Assembly: GCF_003855395.1 (NCBI RefSeq)
Contig: NZ_CP034015.1
Location: forward strand, 630,001 to 694,000
Length of the DNA: 64,000 bases
Direction of reading: 5' to 3'
From: Shewanella livingstonensis
Lineage (GTDB): Bacteria > Pseudomonadota > Gammaproteobacteria > Enterobacterales > Shewanellaceae
The notes under the pieces are model-generated. The model did no database searches and was not told the DNA's origin. It saw nothing but the letters and a program-made list of their open reading frames with translations. Of the stretch, positions 21,237 to 31,238 are shown in pieces. The position numbers were made by a program, and so were the translations under genes. Positions within the stretch are counted from its first letter, which is position 1, and each line of letters starts with the position of its first letter.

Positions 21237-22667
21237 ATGAGCAACGAAATCAAAACTCAAGTAGTTGTACTAGGAGCAGGTCCAGCAGGTTATTCTGCGG
21301 CGTTTCGTGCTGCTGACTTAGGCTTAGGCACCATAATTGTTGAACGTTTCAGTACCCTTGGTGGTGTGTGTCTGAATGTTGGCTGTATTCCTTCAAAAGC
21401 ACTATTGCACGTAGCAAAAGTCATTGAAGAAGCCAAGATGGTTGCTGACCATGGTGTTGTTTTTGGTGAGCCAAAGATTGATTTAGACAAATTACGTAGC
21501 TTTAAAAATAAAGTTATTGGCCAATTAACTGGCGGTTTAGGCGGAATGTCTAAAATGCGTAAAGTTGACGTGGTTAATGGTTTCGGTAAATTTACCGGCC
21601 CTAATAGCTTAGAAGTTACCGCTGAAGATGGCACCGTGACCGTAGTTCAGTTTGAACAAGCGATTATTGCTGCTGGTTCACGTCCAATTAAATTACCGTT
21701 TATTCCACATGAAGACCCACGTATTTGGGACTCAACTGATGCACTTGAACTGAAAGAAGTTCCTGGTAAGTTATTGGTAATGGGTGGCGGTATTATCGGT
21801 CTAGAAATGGGTACAGTGTATTCATCTTTAGGCAGCCAAATTGACGTGGTTGAGATGTTTGACCAAGTTATTCCTGCTGCAGATAAAGATGTAGTTCGCG
21901 TTTTCACTAAGCAAATTAAGAAGAAGTTTAATCTAATTCTTGAAACTAAAGTGACCGCAGTTGAAGCGAAAGATGATGGTATCTACGTGACAATGGAAGG
22001 CAAAAATGCACCTGCAGAACCTGTTCGTTACGATGCTGTTTTAGTCGCAATTGGCCGTTCACCTAATGGTAAGTCTTTAGCTGCTGAAAAAGCGGGTGTT
22101 AATGTTGATGAGCGCGGCTTTATCAATGTTGATAAGCAGTTACGTACTAACGTACCGCATATTTATGCTATCGGTGATATCGTTGGTCAACCTATGTTGG
22201 CTCATAAAGGTGTGCATGAAGGCCATGTTGCTGCTGAAGTTATTTCGGGCATGAAGCACTACTTCGATCCTAAAGTGATTCCATCAATTGCTTATACTAA
22301 TCCTGAAGTAGCATGGGTTGGTTTAACTGAGAAAGAAGCTAAAGAGCAAGGTATTGCTTATGAAACTGCGACTTTCCCATGGGCTGCAAGTGGCCGTGCA
22401 ATCGCATCAGATTGTAGTGAAGGTATGACTAAGTTAATATTCGACAAAGAGACTCATCGCGTTATCGGTGGTGCTATAGTGGGTGTTAACGGCGGTGAAT
22501 TATTAGGTGAAATTGGCCTAGCCATTGAAATGGGTTGTGATGCTGAAGATATCGCATTAACCATTCATGCTCACCCAACATTACATGAGTCAATAGGTTT
22601 GGCTGCTGAAATGTATGAAGGTTCAATTACTGACTTACCTAACCCTAAAGCGGTTAAGAAGAAGTAA
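21237..22667 (+). CDS. lpdA: dihydrolipoamide dehydrogenase (E3)
   Basis: FAD flavoprotein that reoxidises the lipoyl groups of pyruvate, 2-oxoglutarate and glycine-cleavage complexes with NAD. The N-terminal dinucleotide fold is VVVLGAGPAGYSAAFRAADLG; the redox disulfide is in GGVCLNVGCIPSKALLH (about residues 45 and 50). The NAD fold is LLVMGGGIIGLEMGTVYSSLG and the second FAD segment is IYAIGDIVGQPMLAHKG. The C-terminal HAHPTLHES contains the active-site His-Glu pair. Length 476 matches E. coli (474). It has an independent leader of about 165 bases after the aceF terminator and its own terminator downstream. Confidence 0.98.
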   Translation: MSNEIKTQVVVLGAGPAGYSAAFRAADLGLGTIIVERFSTLGGVCLNVGCIPSKALLHVAKVIEEAKMVADHGVVFGEPKIDLDKLRSFKNKVIGQLTGGLGGMSKMRKVDVVNGFGKFTGPNSLEVTAEDGTVTVVQFEQAIIAAGSRPIKLPFIPHEDPRIWDSTDALELKEVPGKLLVMGGGIIGLEMGTVYSSLGSQIDVVEMFDQVIPAADKDVVRVFTKQIKKKFNLILETKVTAVEAKDDGIYVTMEGKNAPAEPVRYDAVLVAIGRSPNGKSLAAEKAGVNVDERGFINVDKQLRTNVPHIYAIGDIVGQPMLAHKGVHEGHVAAEVISGMKHYFDPKVIPSIAYTNPEVAWVGLTEKEAKEQGIAYETATFPWAASGRAIASDCSEGMTKLIFDKETHRVIGGAIVGVNGGELLGEIGLAIEMGCDAEDIALTIHAHPTLHESIGLAAEMYEGSITDLPNPKAVKKK

Positions 22668-22689
22668 TTTACGCTAACTAAATAGCCTT

Positions 22690-22722
22690 AAAAAAGCATT
22701 CCATTTGGGAATGCTTTTTTTT
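22690..22722 (+). terminator. lpdA terminator
   Basis: AAGCATTCCATTTGGGAATGCTT hairpin followed by eight T residues, about 23 bases after the lpdA stop. Confidence 0.93.
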
Positions 22723-23068
22723 GTCTTTTTTTTGATATTTTAGGCTAGTCTTAATTATAACTGTTTGTAAGCCCTATTGAGTTATAGGGACATTTTGCAG
22801 CATGCCGATTTAGTCAGATTGAAAGTGAATCTAATTATGATTAGCTCGGGGGTGACTTTCCTATTAAAATAATGGTAAAACATTAATATTATTTATAAAA
22901 ATCTCATTTTAATCGTCCAGAATAACGACAACAACCGATGTTGATTTTGGCTGCAGAAACAAAAAATATCACAACACCAAGATGATTAATGTGTGGATGA
23001 CGATAAACCTGTTTTTACTACGTGTGGTGCTTGCCTGCATTTGATCACGTAAAGGATAAATTGAATTT
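22723..23068. other. intergenic region upstream of GGDEF/EAL sensor gene
   Basis: About 345 bases without a gene, AT-rich. AAAGGAT ten bases before 23069 is a usable ribosome site for the following gene. No clear promoter, operator or RNA motif was recognised. Confidence 0.5.
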
Positions 23069-26000
23069 ATGACCAGAGCTGTATTGGTAAGCCTAGGCTG
23101 TTTTATATTATCCTTATTTACGGTATTACCTGCATGTAGTGCAGACATTGTTCAGCGAGTATTTAACGCCAAAGATGGTTTAGCTAATGCAACTATTCAA
23201 GACATTAGTTTTGACGGTTATGGTCACGTATGGCTAGCGACTCAACAAGGTCTTTATCGCGTTAGTAATAGTAAAGTAAGGCGTATTGATAAAGTGGGGT
23301 TTGATTCGGTACTTGATGATGAACTGATTACAACAGTAGTTAATTCTGGCCAAGACCATTTGCTTGTTGGTACTAATTCCTCGTTATATCTTTACAGTAT
23401 TTTAGACAATCACTTCAGCTTATTGCTTAAACCTGAAGATAATGATGCGACTAATATCAATAAAAGTATTCGTGTGGCGGCAACTCAGCGTCAGCTTGAT
23501 GGACGGTTGCTGATGCTCGCTTACTCTGGCCAAGTGTATTATTTTGATGATGCTTCTCAGCAATTGTCTTTATCTCCAAGCCATTCATTAGACCACAATT
23601 TACCTTGGCGCAATGCGCTTGAGTTACACAACTCCCAGTATTTGTTTTCGACTAATCACGAACTTCAGCTGCACCAGGCTGATGGAACCTTCATTGGCAC
23701 ATTTCCGTGGTCTGATAAAAATGATTCCATCAGAAAGCTGTTCCAAGATAAACAACAAAGAGTGTGGATGCTGACATCGAAAGGGTTATTTAAGGTCGAT
23801 ATTGAGACGCTTACCGTGCAATCGGTGCCTGAAATTCCTTATTATGTTGATCAAATGGAACAAGATCTTAATGGTGATTTGTGGATTTCAAGCCGAGCAG
23901 GATTAATATTTTGGAGTCCAGAAAACAACACATTAACTGTATACCGAGACGAGCTTAAGCAGCGAGCCAATATTGACTACATTCATGATATGGCGGTCGA
24001 TTCTAATGGTTTATTGTGGGTTGGTGGCTCAGGTGATGGGTTGGCGGTGATTGCTGGTAAACCTCATTTTTTAATTGAAGATTATTCTAAAAAGCCACCC
24101 TATCAGCTTGATAATGAAATGGTGTGGTCGGTATACAGCGAAGGAGATAAGGTGTGGCTAGGTACCGATGGTGGTTTGTCTGTAGTTAACACTCAGAACC
24201 AAACTTCAATCATGGTTATTCCCACAGGTTTTGCACTGAGCGACAGTATTTACCGGATTGAATCCTTGAACGCGCAGCATCTGGTGTTGGCCACTACCAG
24301 TGGCTTATATGTAGTCAATAAAAAGACTAATGTCAGTACCGATTTCGCTACTTGGAGCGGTGGTAACGAGTCACTAAACGATAGAATTGTTATTGGGATT
24401 TATCGTGATGAGCTACACAAAGATGTCATTTGGTTTACCACCAATAAGGGTCTGTATTATTGGCAAGATGGTAATGCTGATTTAACGTTACAAGTTTTAT
24501 CAGATGGGCAGCAGTCATTGAGTAATACCTTTTATAAAGCTTTATTAAGGGATGATGCTGGGCATTTATGGATTAGTGGTGGTAAACATTTTGGCTATTT
24601 GACGACCTCTGGCGAATATATTTCTAAAGTGGATGTATTTGCTGATTTTACTAATGTCCCAACCATGAATAGTCTTATGCAAGTGTCACCGGGTGTTATC
24701 TGGTTAGGTACGTCCCAGCAAGGGATTTATCAATTTAATACTCAAACCGATGAGGTTATTTCGCTGGATCAACAGTGGAAGATCGATTGTAAAGTGGTGT
24801 TCTTTTTACAAGATACTGAAACAGATCATATCGTTGGCTGTGCCAGTGCCATTATTAAGGTTAATAAGGCGACAGGCAAAGTCAGTTCGTATAGCCATAA
24901 AGACGGTTTTATTTCCGATGAATTTAATGAGTCGGCAAAATTTTATGATCCTGCTAAAGGCTTTTTTGTGGGTACACCAGACGGAGCGATGTTAATCGAC
25001 CTCGATAAACTGGCGCCGCGCACTGTTAATGACAAAGTGATACTTGAATCTGTATCGGTGTTTTATGAAAACAATACCGAGGTTTATCTCATTCCAAGTC
25101 AATTGTCGCAAGTAGAGCCCGGTGCCAGTTTAATTAGCTTTCAAATTGCCGTACTCGATTACCTTGATGATAAGCCGATGACCATACAGTATCGTTTGGT
25201 TAAAGATGGCGCAGACTCTGGCAATTACGTGCTATTAGAGGGCCAGTCACAGATTAATATTACCGGTTTAAGCGCTGGGGCGTATGCACTTGAGCTTTTA
25301 TATAAAAGAAATGGTGTGTGGTCGAATGAGCCATTTCAATATCGATTTACGGTAAAGCAGTTTTGGTGGCGCTCGCAACAATTTACTGGGGCATTGATTT
25401 TTAGCATTTTGCTGATAGCCGCCATTATATTGTTATACAGACAGAGACAAATTCATCGTTTTAAGCAAATGAATCATGCATTGGTTGAAAGTGACGAACG
25501 CCTACGTCAATCGTTAAAAGGCAGCGACTCTGACCTATGGGAATGGCATGCATCAACACAAGTGCTGTCACTTGATAACCGAGGTGGGGTATTAGGACCA
25601 GACACGCACATTAACGTTAAATTAGAAGATATCCCAATACATCAAGACGATGTTGAGAGAATCACATCTGTGTGGCAGGACCTTGTTAACGGTAAAGTGG
25701 AGATGATTGATGCCGAGTATCGATATCGTAATCAGCATGATCATCAGTGGCATTGGTTACGCATTAAAGGCCGCGCTATTGAGGTAGATATTAACAATGG
25801 AAGGTTAATTTATGCTGCAGGGATGTATACCGATATTACTCAACAAAGAACCCTTGAAAGTGAAGCCAATTTATTAGCCCAAGCATTTGAAAATACCTCC
25901 GAAGGCATGTTGATATTAGACATGAAAAAGAACATAAAAATCAGTAATGCAGCAGCTAATTTAATTCTAGCGGCTAAAAAGAGTGATTTAGCCGGTAAAC

Positions 26001-27532
26001 CCTTTGTCGATTTGGTAGCAACAACCGTTGAACCTTTCGACATGGAGGATGTGTTTGACAAAGAGCGTTTCTGGACCGGTGAAAGTGAGTTTTATTGTAG
26101 TGATGGTAGCCGTTGTCCAGTGTGGATGAATGTATCAACCATGACCAATGGTAATGCCCAATCGTTACATTATGTGGTGGTGTTTTCTGATATTACAGAG
26201 CGTAAACATAATGAACAGCACCTGCGCCGTTTAGCAAATAATGACATGTTAACGGGGTTAGCGAATAGATCGATGTTTTCGCGTCGATTAGGCCAAGTGA
26301 TTGAAACGGCAAAACAGCATAAAGAAACCTTAGCACTGCTGTTTTTAGACCTCGACAGATTTAAACATGTTAATGATTCATACGGCCACAGTATGGGTGA
26401 TGCATTATTAATTGAAGCTGCAAGTAGGCTGCAAGCTTGTTTGTCTGAAGAGCATTTGCTGTGCCGCTTTGGTGGTGATGAGTTTGTTATTTTACTGCGT
26501 GATGCAAAAGACGTTGATACCATTAACCACATTGCAAAACAGTTATTAAAACAAATCGAAATGCCCTTTAAGTTATATGGACGAGAGTTTTTTATTTCGA
26601 CCAGTATTGGCATTAGTATTTGGTCTGACGATGATCAAACCGCGGAAACTTTAATTAAAAATGCCGATTTAGCCATGTACCATGCTAAGGATGAGGGGCG
26701 AGGTAATTTCCAATATTATTCAGCAGAGCGAAATGCAGAAGCGTTATACCATTTGCGTTTAGAAGCAGATTTGCATCGAGCGATACAGTGCAATGAGTTT
26801 GAGTTGTATTATCAGCCGCAGATTGACGTTCATAAACAAAATAGCATCGTGGGTGTTGAGGCACTGATCCGCTGGAAGCATCCAACAGATGGCATGGTTC
26901 AGCCCGATATTTTCATCGGAATTGCAGAATCTTGTGGCTTAATTGTCGAGATTGATCGCTGGGTGTTAACCCAAGCTTGTCTCGATGGTGCTCAGTGGCA
27001 TCAAAAGTATCAAAGCAAAGTAAAAGTATCGGTTAACGTATCGGCAATGCATTTTAGGCAACTAGATTTTATCGAATTTTTAACAATGACATTGCATCAA
27101 ACTGGTATGCCTGCAAAATATTTATCGGTAGAGATTACCGAAGGTGTATTGATAAAAGAAATTGATATTGCCCGTCAGCATTTACTCGCATTAAAGCAGT
27201 TAGGTATTGATGTGGCGATTGATGATTTTGGTACCGGTTATTCTTCTCTGGCTTACTTACGTTCATTCCAAGTTAATGTTCTGAAAATTGATCGCTCTTT
27301 TTTAATTGATATTAATAATCACCAAGCTGATCAAGCTATTGTGAGCAGTATTATTGAACTGGCACGAAACCTCTCTCTTGATGTTATCGCTGAAGGCGTT
27401 GAAACACCGGAACAACTTGCACAAGTCGTTGAACGTGGCTGTCATATTATCCAGGGATATTATTTTGCTAAGCCGATGCCCAAAGCGGATCTTGAGCTCG
27501 ATTTTAAACGTCTAATGTTGATTAATGAGTAA
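23069..27532 (+). CDS. periplasmic-sensor diguanylate cyclase/phosphodiesterase (Reg_prop, PAS, GGDEF, EAL)
   Basis: A 1487-residue signalling protein. A signal peptide (MTRAVLVSLGCFILSLFTVLPACSA by its features) leads into a long periplasmic part (about 25-765) made of two-component-regulator propeller-type repeats, visible as recurring segments such as VWLATQQGLYRV, LWISSRAGLIFW, LWVGGSGDGLAVI, VWLGTDGGLSVV and IWLGTSQQGIYQF. It ends in a Y_Y_Y-like domain (QYRLVKDG...LYKRNGVW). A membrane helix is at about 770-792, then two PAS-like domains (about 805-910 and 930-1040). The GGDEF motif RFGGDEF at about 1134 is intact, and so is the EAL motif in GVEALIRWKHP near 1263 with DDFGTGYSSLAYLRSF. 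The usual RxxD inhibitory site is Ser...His here. Both synthesis and breakdown of c-di-GMP are possible. The ligand is unknown. Confidence 0.93.
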   Translation: MTRAVLVSLGCFILSLFTVLPACSADIVQRVFNAKDGLANATIQDISFDGYGHVWLATQQGLYRVSNSKVRRIDKVGFDSVLDDELITTVVNSGQDHLLVGTNSSLYLYSILDNHFSLLLKPEDNDATNINKSIRVAATQRQLDGRLLMLAYSGQVYYFDDASQQLSLSPSHSLDHNLPWRNALELHNSQYLFSTNHELQLHQADGTFIGTFPWSDKNDSIRKLFQDKQQRVWMLTSKGLFKVDIETLTVQSVPEIPYYVDQMEQDLNGDLWISSRAGLIFWSPENNTLTVYRDELKQRANIDYIHDMAVDSNGLLWVGGSGDGLAVIAGKPHFLIEDYSKKPPYQLDNEMVWSVYSEGDKVWLGTDGGLSVVNTQNQTSIMVIPTGFALSDSIYRIESLNAQHLVLATTSGLYVVNKKTNVSTDFATWSGGNESLNDRIVIGIYRDELHKDVIWFTTNKGLYYWQDGNADLTLQVLSDGQQSLSNTFYKALLRDDAGHLWISGGKHFGYLTTSGEYISKVDVFADFTNVPTMNSLMQVSPGVIWLGTSQQGIYQFNTQTDEVISLDQQWKIDCKVVFFLQDTETDHIVGCASAIIKVNKATGKVSSYSHKDGFISDEFNESAKFYDPAKGFFVGTPDGAMLIDLDKLAPRTVNDKVILESVSVFYENNTEVYLIPSQLSQVEPGASLISFQIAVLDYLDDKPMTIQYRLVKDGADSGNYVLLEGQSQINITGLSAGAYALELLYKRNGVWSNEPFQYRFTVKQFWWRSQQFTGALIFSILLIAAIILLYRQRQIHRFKQMNHALVESDERLRQSLKGSDSDLWEWHASTQVLSLDNRGGVLGPDTHINVKLEDIPIHQDDVERITSVWQDLVNGKVEMIDAEYRYRNQHDHQWHWLRIKGRAIEVDINNGRLIYAAGMYTDITQQRTLESEANLLAQAFENTSEGMLILDMKKNIKISNAAANLILAAKKSDLAGKPFVDLVATTVEPFDMEDVFDKERFWTGESEFYCSDGSRCPVWMNVSTMTNGNAQSLHYVVVFSDITERKHNEQHLRRLANNDMLTGLANRSMFSRRLGQVIETAKQHKETLALLFLDLDRFKHVNDSYGHSMGDALLIEAASRLQACLSEEHLLCRFGGDEFVILLRDAKDVDTINHIAKQLLKQIEMPFKLYGREFFISTSIGISIWSDDDQTAETLIKNADLAMYHAKDEGRGNFQYYSAERNAEALYHLRLEADLHRAIQCNEFELYYQPQIDVHKQNSIVGVEALIRWKHPTDGMVQPDIFIGIAESCGLIVEIDRWVLTQACLDGAQWHQKYQSKVKVSVNVSAMHFRQLDFIEFLTMTLHQTGMPAKYLSVEITEGVLIKEIDIARQHLLALKQLGIDVAIDDFGTGYSSLAYLRSFQVNVLKIDRSFLIDINNHQADQAIVSSIIELARNLSLDVIAEGVETPEQLAQVVERGCHIIQGYYFAKPMPKADLELDFKRLMLINE

Positions 27533-27640
27533 TGCGCTATTTTGTTATGGCACTGTTATCTGCTTGCTACTATCCATTAGTATGGGTATTGGTTAAATTT
27601 TGTTAGACTAAGTTGTTTTTACTTACTTTCGGAATGATTT

Positions 27641-29905
27641 ATGCAGACAATTTTGCGCCTTAACTTATCTACCTGGTTTTTGGCTAGCTGTATTTGCTTG
27701 AGCTTGGCTGTGCAACCAGTCTACGCTGCAAAAAAAGCCGCTAAAGAAAGACCCACTATTGGCTTAGTGCTTAGTGGTGGTGGGGCAAAAGGTGCTGCAC
27801 ATATTGGTGTGTTGAAAGTACTTGAAAAATATCATATTCCTGTAGATTATATTGCGGGCACCAGTATCGGCGCCTATGTTGCTGGCATGTATGCTTTAGG
27901 CTACAACGCGGATCAGATAGAAAAAATTATGCTTAACGGCCAATGGTCTAAAGGCTATTCTGACACCATTCCGCGAGATAAACTAAGTTACCGTGATAAA
28001 CAACAACGCGATCAGTTTAATATTCCACTCACTGTGGGCTATAACAATAACAGCTTAACCTCACCCAGTGGCCTGTTACGTGGTCAAAGCATGTCACAAC
28101 TATTACGTCACTCTACCGGCTTAGTCGAGCAGTTTGGTGACTTTGATGAACTTGCTATTCCCTACCGAGCGGTGGCGACGGATTTAGCCACCAGTGAAGC
28201 GGTGGTGTTGTCGAGTGGTAGTGTAGTACAAGCGATGCAAGCCTCAGCTACTGTACCAGGAGCATTGCAACCAGCATTGATTAATGGTCGTTTATTGGTT
28301 GATGGTGGGATTGCTAATAATATGCCTATCGATGTGGTGAAAGCCATGGGCGCCGATATTATTATTGCCGTCGATATTGGTTCGCCACTGACTAAGCAAG
28401 AAAACTTAGACAGCACTATTGCCGTATTAGAGCAACTGTCAACTATTTTGACTCAAGCCAGCACCGCTCGCCAAACAACCTTACTCACCTCAAGTGATAT
28501 TTTAATTCGTCCCGCCATTGATAGCCTAAGCACTACTGACTTTTCAATTATGCCCTTGGCACTCAAATTAGGTGAAGATGCTGCTATCTTAGAGTTGGTA
28601 AAATTAGAGCATCTTGGTATTAGTGAACAAGCTTATTTGGCCTACCAAGCGAATAAAGTACAACAAAGTTTATTATGGTTAGATCCGCTTCAAAAACCAA
28701 TTTATAAAATAGCGTTCAATAATCAATCAAAGGTCAGTAAGAAATTGCTGCGTGAGCGTTTAGGGATCACCGAAGGGGTTGTACTGAGTAAAGAGGATTT
28801 AGATTCTGCCCTAAACCGTGTGTATTCATTGAATAAATTTGAGCGTGTAGATGCTGAGTTTGAAGATGTTGAACAAGGTCGAATTTTAACCATTACTACC
28901 CGAGCTAAATCATGGGGGCCGAACTATTTTCAAGCGGGTTTTAATTGGGAGGATGACTTCACACTAGATTCTGCCATAACCTTAAGTTTGGCTTATACCA
29001 TGACCGATTTAACCAATAATGGTGGTGAGTGGCGTAATGAATTAGAACTCGGGTATAAAAAGTTAGTCGGCACCGAGTTTTATCAACCATTGGATCGCGA
29101 TCAAACATTTTACAGTTTGGCCAGATTTCAATATGAAATGAAAAACTGGGATTTGTTTAATCAAGATAGCCGTTATGTTGAACTAGAAAATAACGTCGCT
29201 CAAATCGTTTTAGGTACTGGTTATAATTTTAATTCTGATGGTATCGTTGAAGTAGGTTTTATCGCCGAAGATGGTCGTATTAGTAGTGAATTAGGCTTAA
29301 TTGATTCGCTGAGTTACTCATCATCAGGCGGCTATTTTAAAGTGGCCTACGATAGTTTAAATAGCATTAGTTTCCCGACAGAAGGTAATCGAATCACCTT
29401 TATTAGTTATTTAAGAGATGAGTCTTATAACGGCATAAATAACGCTGGTACCACGTTTAGTGATGGTTTAGCTTGGCAATTTGAAGCTGACTGGAAAGGC
29501 GCATTAAAGCTCGGTAATCATGCCATTGTAGGTAAAATGGAATTGGCTACGGTTGAGAATGACGGTGACTTTACCTTACACGTTGCTGATTTGGGTGGGT
29601 TCTTAAACTTATCTGGTTATCGTAAAGATACCTTAGTTGGCGCCCATAAAGTGTTTGCGGCGGCTATTTACCAATATGATCTCGGCCGCGATGTACTGAT
29701 CACCGACTTGCCTTTATATTTAGGCACCAGCCTTGAAGCGGGTAACGTGTGGTTTAACCGTGATGATGTTGATGTAGATGATTTGATTTTTGCCAGTAGT
29801 TTGTATTTAGGTACCGATACCGACTGGGGACCTGCGGCATTAGGGTTTGGTTTTACTGACAGTGGTGAAACCGCATTCTACTTATTTGTTGGTAAAAACT
29901 TTTAG
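27641..29905 (+). CDS. patatin-like phospholipase with outer-membrane barrel (PlpD-like)
   Basis: A 754-residue secreted protein in the type Vd autotransporter (PlpD) arrangement. It has a signal peptide ending near VYA at residue 29 and a patatin domain (about 38-310). A single POTRA-like region (about 340-410, PIYKIAFNNQSKVSKKLLRERLGI...LNRVYSLNKFERVDAEFE) and a C-terminal beta-barrel ending ...SGETAFYLFVGKNF with terminal Phe follow. The catalytic dyad is present: oxyanion loop SGGGAKGAAHIG, nucleophile Ser75 in GTSIG, and Asp in VDGGIANNMP near 222. It should have phospholipase A activity at or outside the outer membrane. It lies 108 bases after the GGDEF/EAL gene on the same strand; no functional link is evident. 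CTAG array 4 follows at once. Confidence 0.93.
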   Translation: MQTILRLNLSTWFLASCICLSLAVQPVYAAKKAAKERPTIGLVLSGGGAKGAAHIGVLKVLEKYHIPVDYIAGTSIGAYVAGMYALGYNADQIEKIMLNGQWSKGYSDTIPRDKLSYRDKQQRDQFNIPLTVGYNNNSLTSPSGLLRGQSMSQLLRHSTGLVEQFGDFDELAIPYRAVATDLATSEAVVLSSGSVVQAMQASATVPGALQPALINGRLLVDGGIANNMPIDVVKAMGADIIIAVDIGSPLTKQENLDSTIAVLEQLSTILTQASTARQTTLLTSSDILIRPAIDSLSTTDFSIMPLALKLGEDAAILELVKLEHLGISEQAYLAYQANKVQQSLLWLDPLQKPIYKIAFNNQSKVSKKLLRERLGITEGVVLSKEDLDSALNRVYSLNKFERVDAEFEDVEQGRILTITTRAKSWGPNYFQAGFNWEDDFTLDSAITLSLAYTMTDLTNNGGEWRNELELGYKKLVGTEFYQPLDRDQTFYSLARFQYEMKNWDLFNQDSRYVELENNVAQIVLGTGYNFNSDGIVEVGFIAEDGRISSELGLIDSLSYSSSGGYFKVAYDSLNSISFPTEGNRITFISYLRDESYNGINNAGTTFSDGLAWQFEADWKGALKLGNHAIVGKMELATVENDGDFTLHVADLGGFLNLSGYRKDTLVGAHKVFAAAIYQYDLGRDVLITDLPLYLGTSLEAGNVWFNRDDVDVDDLIFASSLYLGTDTDWGPAALGFGFTDSGETAFYLFVGKNF

Positions 29906-29918
29906 GCCGTCTATCTAA

Positions 29919-30190
29919 GCCAAAAGCCTAGAGCGCTTCGCTGCTAGGACGCTACGCGGCTAGAGGCTATAAAATCTTGGTGACGGGCGGTGGCAAGCGA
30001 TGACGAGAGATAACAGTCGAGCCAAAAGCCTAGAGTGCCCTATCCGTGAGCGCAGCGTTCGCTGTTATCGCTTGTTATCGTCCTCGCAGCGAAGCTGTCC
30101 CTAGCAGGACGAAGTCCGCCCTAGAAGCGGAGCGCACTATCCGCGTAGCGGTCTAGGACCTTAGCAGCGTAGCGGCCTAGGCCCCTAGTA
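29919..30190. repeat. CTAG mini-hairpin array 4 (degenerate)
   Basis: Between the convergent patatin and HAD genes. It has the same elements as arrays 1-3 but is less regular: GCTTCGC, GCTACGC, the AGGCTATAAAATCTT segment, GCGAAGC, GGACGAAGTCC, and CCGCGTAGCGG (a stem of four with GTA loop). Many are bounded by CTAG. The middle part (about 29975-30080) is interrupted by a stretch with GATGACGAGAGATAAC and GTTATCGCTTGTTATCG that is not seen in the other arrays. The array runs into the last codons of the minus-strand HAD gene. Confidence 0.88.
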
Positions 30191-30833
30191 GCGCGGGTAA
30201 TAATCCTGCGTGAGCTAGCTGATGATGGGCAATTACCCATTTAGTTTGGGTGGCAGTATGGGGCGCAGGAATTGCTACGGTTTGCATACTGGCAGCCCGC
30301 GCGGCAATTAAACCATTAAACGAATCTTCAATAGCAATGCATTGACTCGGCGCGACGCCCAACTTAGTGGCACAATTCAAATAAACTTCAGGATGAGGTT
30401 TACCATAAGCTAGATTTTCAGCAGACTCAATGGCATCAAAATAATCACCAATGGCGAGTTTATGCAATACGGCTTCAATGATTAATGACGAAGACGAGGT
30501 CGCTAACCCTATTTTAAACCCTAAACGTTTACACGCATTCAGCGACTCAATGACGCCTTGCATAGGCACACCATTTGCGTTGATTTGGGCGACAACCTCA
30601 TTAACAATCTTATTTGCGGTCGCAGTGTTATCGTAATTTGGCCAAGCAAAGCGCTGATACCAATAGCTTACAACATGGTCAATACGTAAGCCTGTGGTTT
30701 GCTCCACGTCTTCAAGGCTGAGGTTTAGCCCAAAGCTATTTAGGACCGTCTGTTCGGCCAATTGCCAAGCCGGTTCGGAATCAATTAAAATCCCATCCAT
30801 ATCAAAAATAACGGCTTTTATTTGGTTTGACAC
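30177..30833 (-). CDS. hxpB: HAD-family sugar phosphatase, YniC/HxpB-like
   Basis: HAD-superfamily phosphatase of 218 residues, most like E. coli HxpB (YniC, hexitol/2-deoxyglucose-6-phosphate phosphatase). Motif I is FDMDGILIDSEP with Asp11 and Asp13, motif II is ATSSSS near 115, and motif III/IV is KPHPEVYLNCATKLGV...CIAIEDSFNGLIAARAASM. The cap segment LRIDHVVSYWYQRFAWP matches the YniC group. The last residues LPALLGA and the TAG stop are read from the edge of CTAG array 4, so the array has supplied the gene's end. The gene is convergent with the patatin gene. Substrate not determinable. Confidence 0.88.
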   Translation of the reverse strand: MSNQIKAVIFDMDGILIDSEPAWQLAEQTVLNSFGLNLSLEDVEQTTGLRIDHVVSYWYQRFAWPNYDNTATANKIVNEVVAQINANGVPMQGVIESLNACKRLGFKIGLATSSSSLIIEAVLHKLAIGDYFDAIESAENLAYGKPHPEVYLNCATKLGVAPSQCIAIEDSFNGLIAARAASMQTVAIPAPHTATQTKWVIAHHQLAHAGLLPALLGA

Positions 30834-31238
30834 AATATTGACTCCATAAACGGCACAATGTTAAACACTAATTATTGCTTTGTTGTTGATAGGGTGCAAT
30901 AAAAATAGAGTTTTTAAAAAATATTTCATTTAAAAAGTAAGAGATTTATTTGTATATAGTTTAATCAGCGGGTGTTGTATAAGCTAATGTATTTATGCGT
31001 TTTTTCAGCTGTTTCAAACTATTGTCTAATTTTATTTTATTCAACTTAGCGCTAAATTGATTTTTAGGTTGATAAATCGAGTTGATTTCATACCTCGGAG
31101 AGTGTGAGCTGATTCATACTTTTATAAAGCTGTAGTATACTGAAGGTCGGATTTCAAGCCCGAACCAGTGGAATTATCAGCGTAATCATAATGACGCTGA
31201 GTTTCGCCGTTAGGCGTCAAACAAAGAGGAATGTTGCC
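30834..31238. other. acnB upstream region
   Basis: About 400 AT-rich bases between divergent hxpB and acnB. Near the gene there is a perfect hairpin TCAGCGT...ACGCTGA at 31177-31200. An overlapping alternative pairs GACGC at 31193-31197 with GCGTC at 31214-31218. The two cannot form together, and the second ends just before the ribosome site. No promoter was assigned. Confidence 0.45.
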
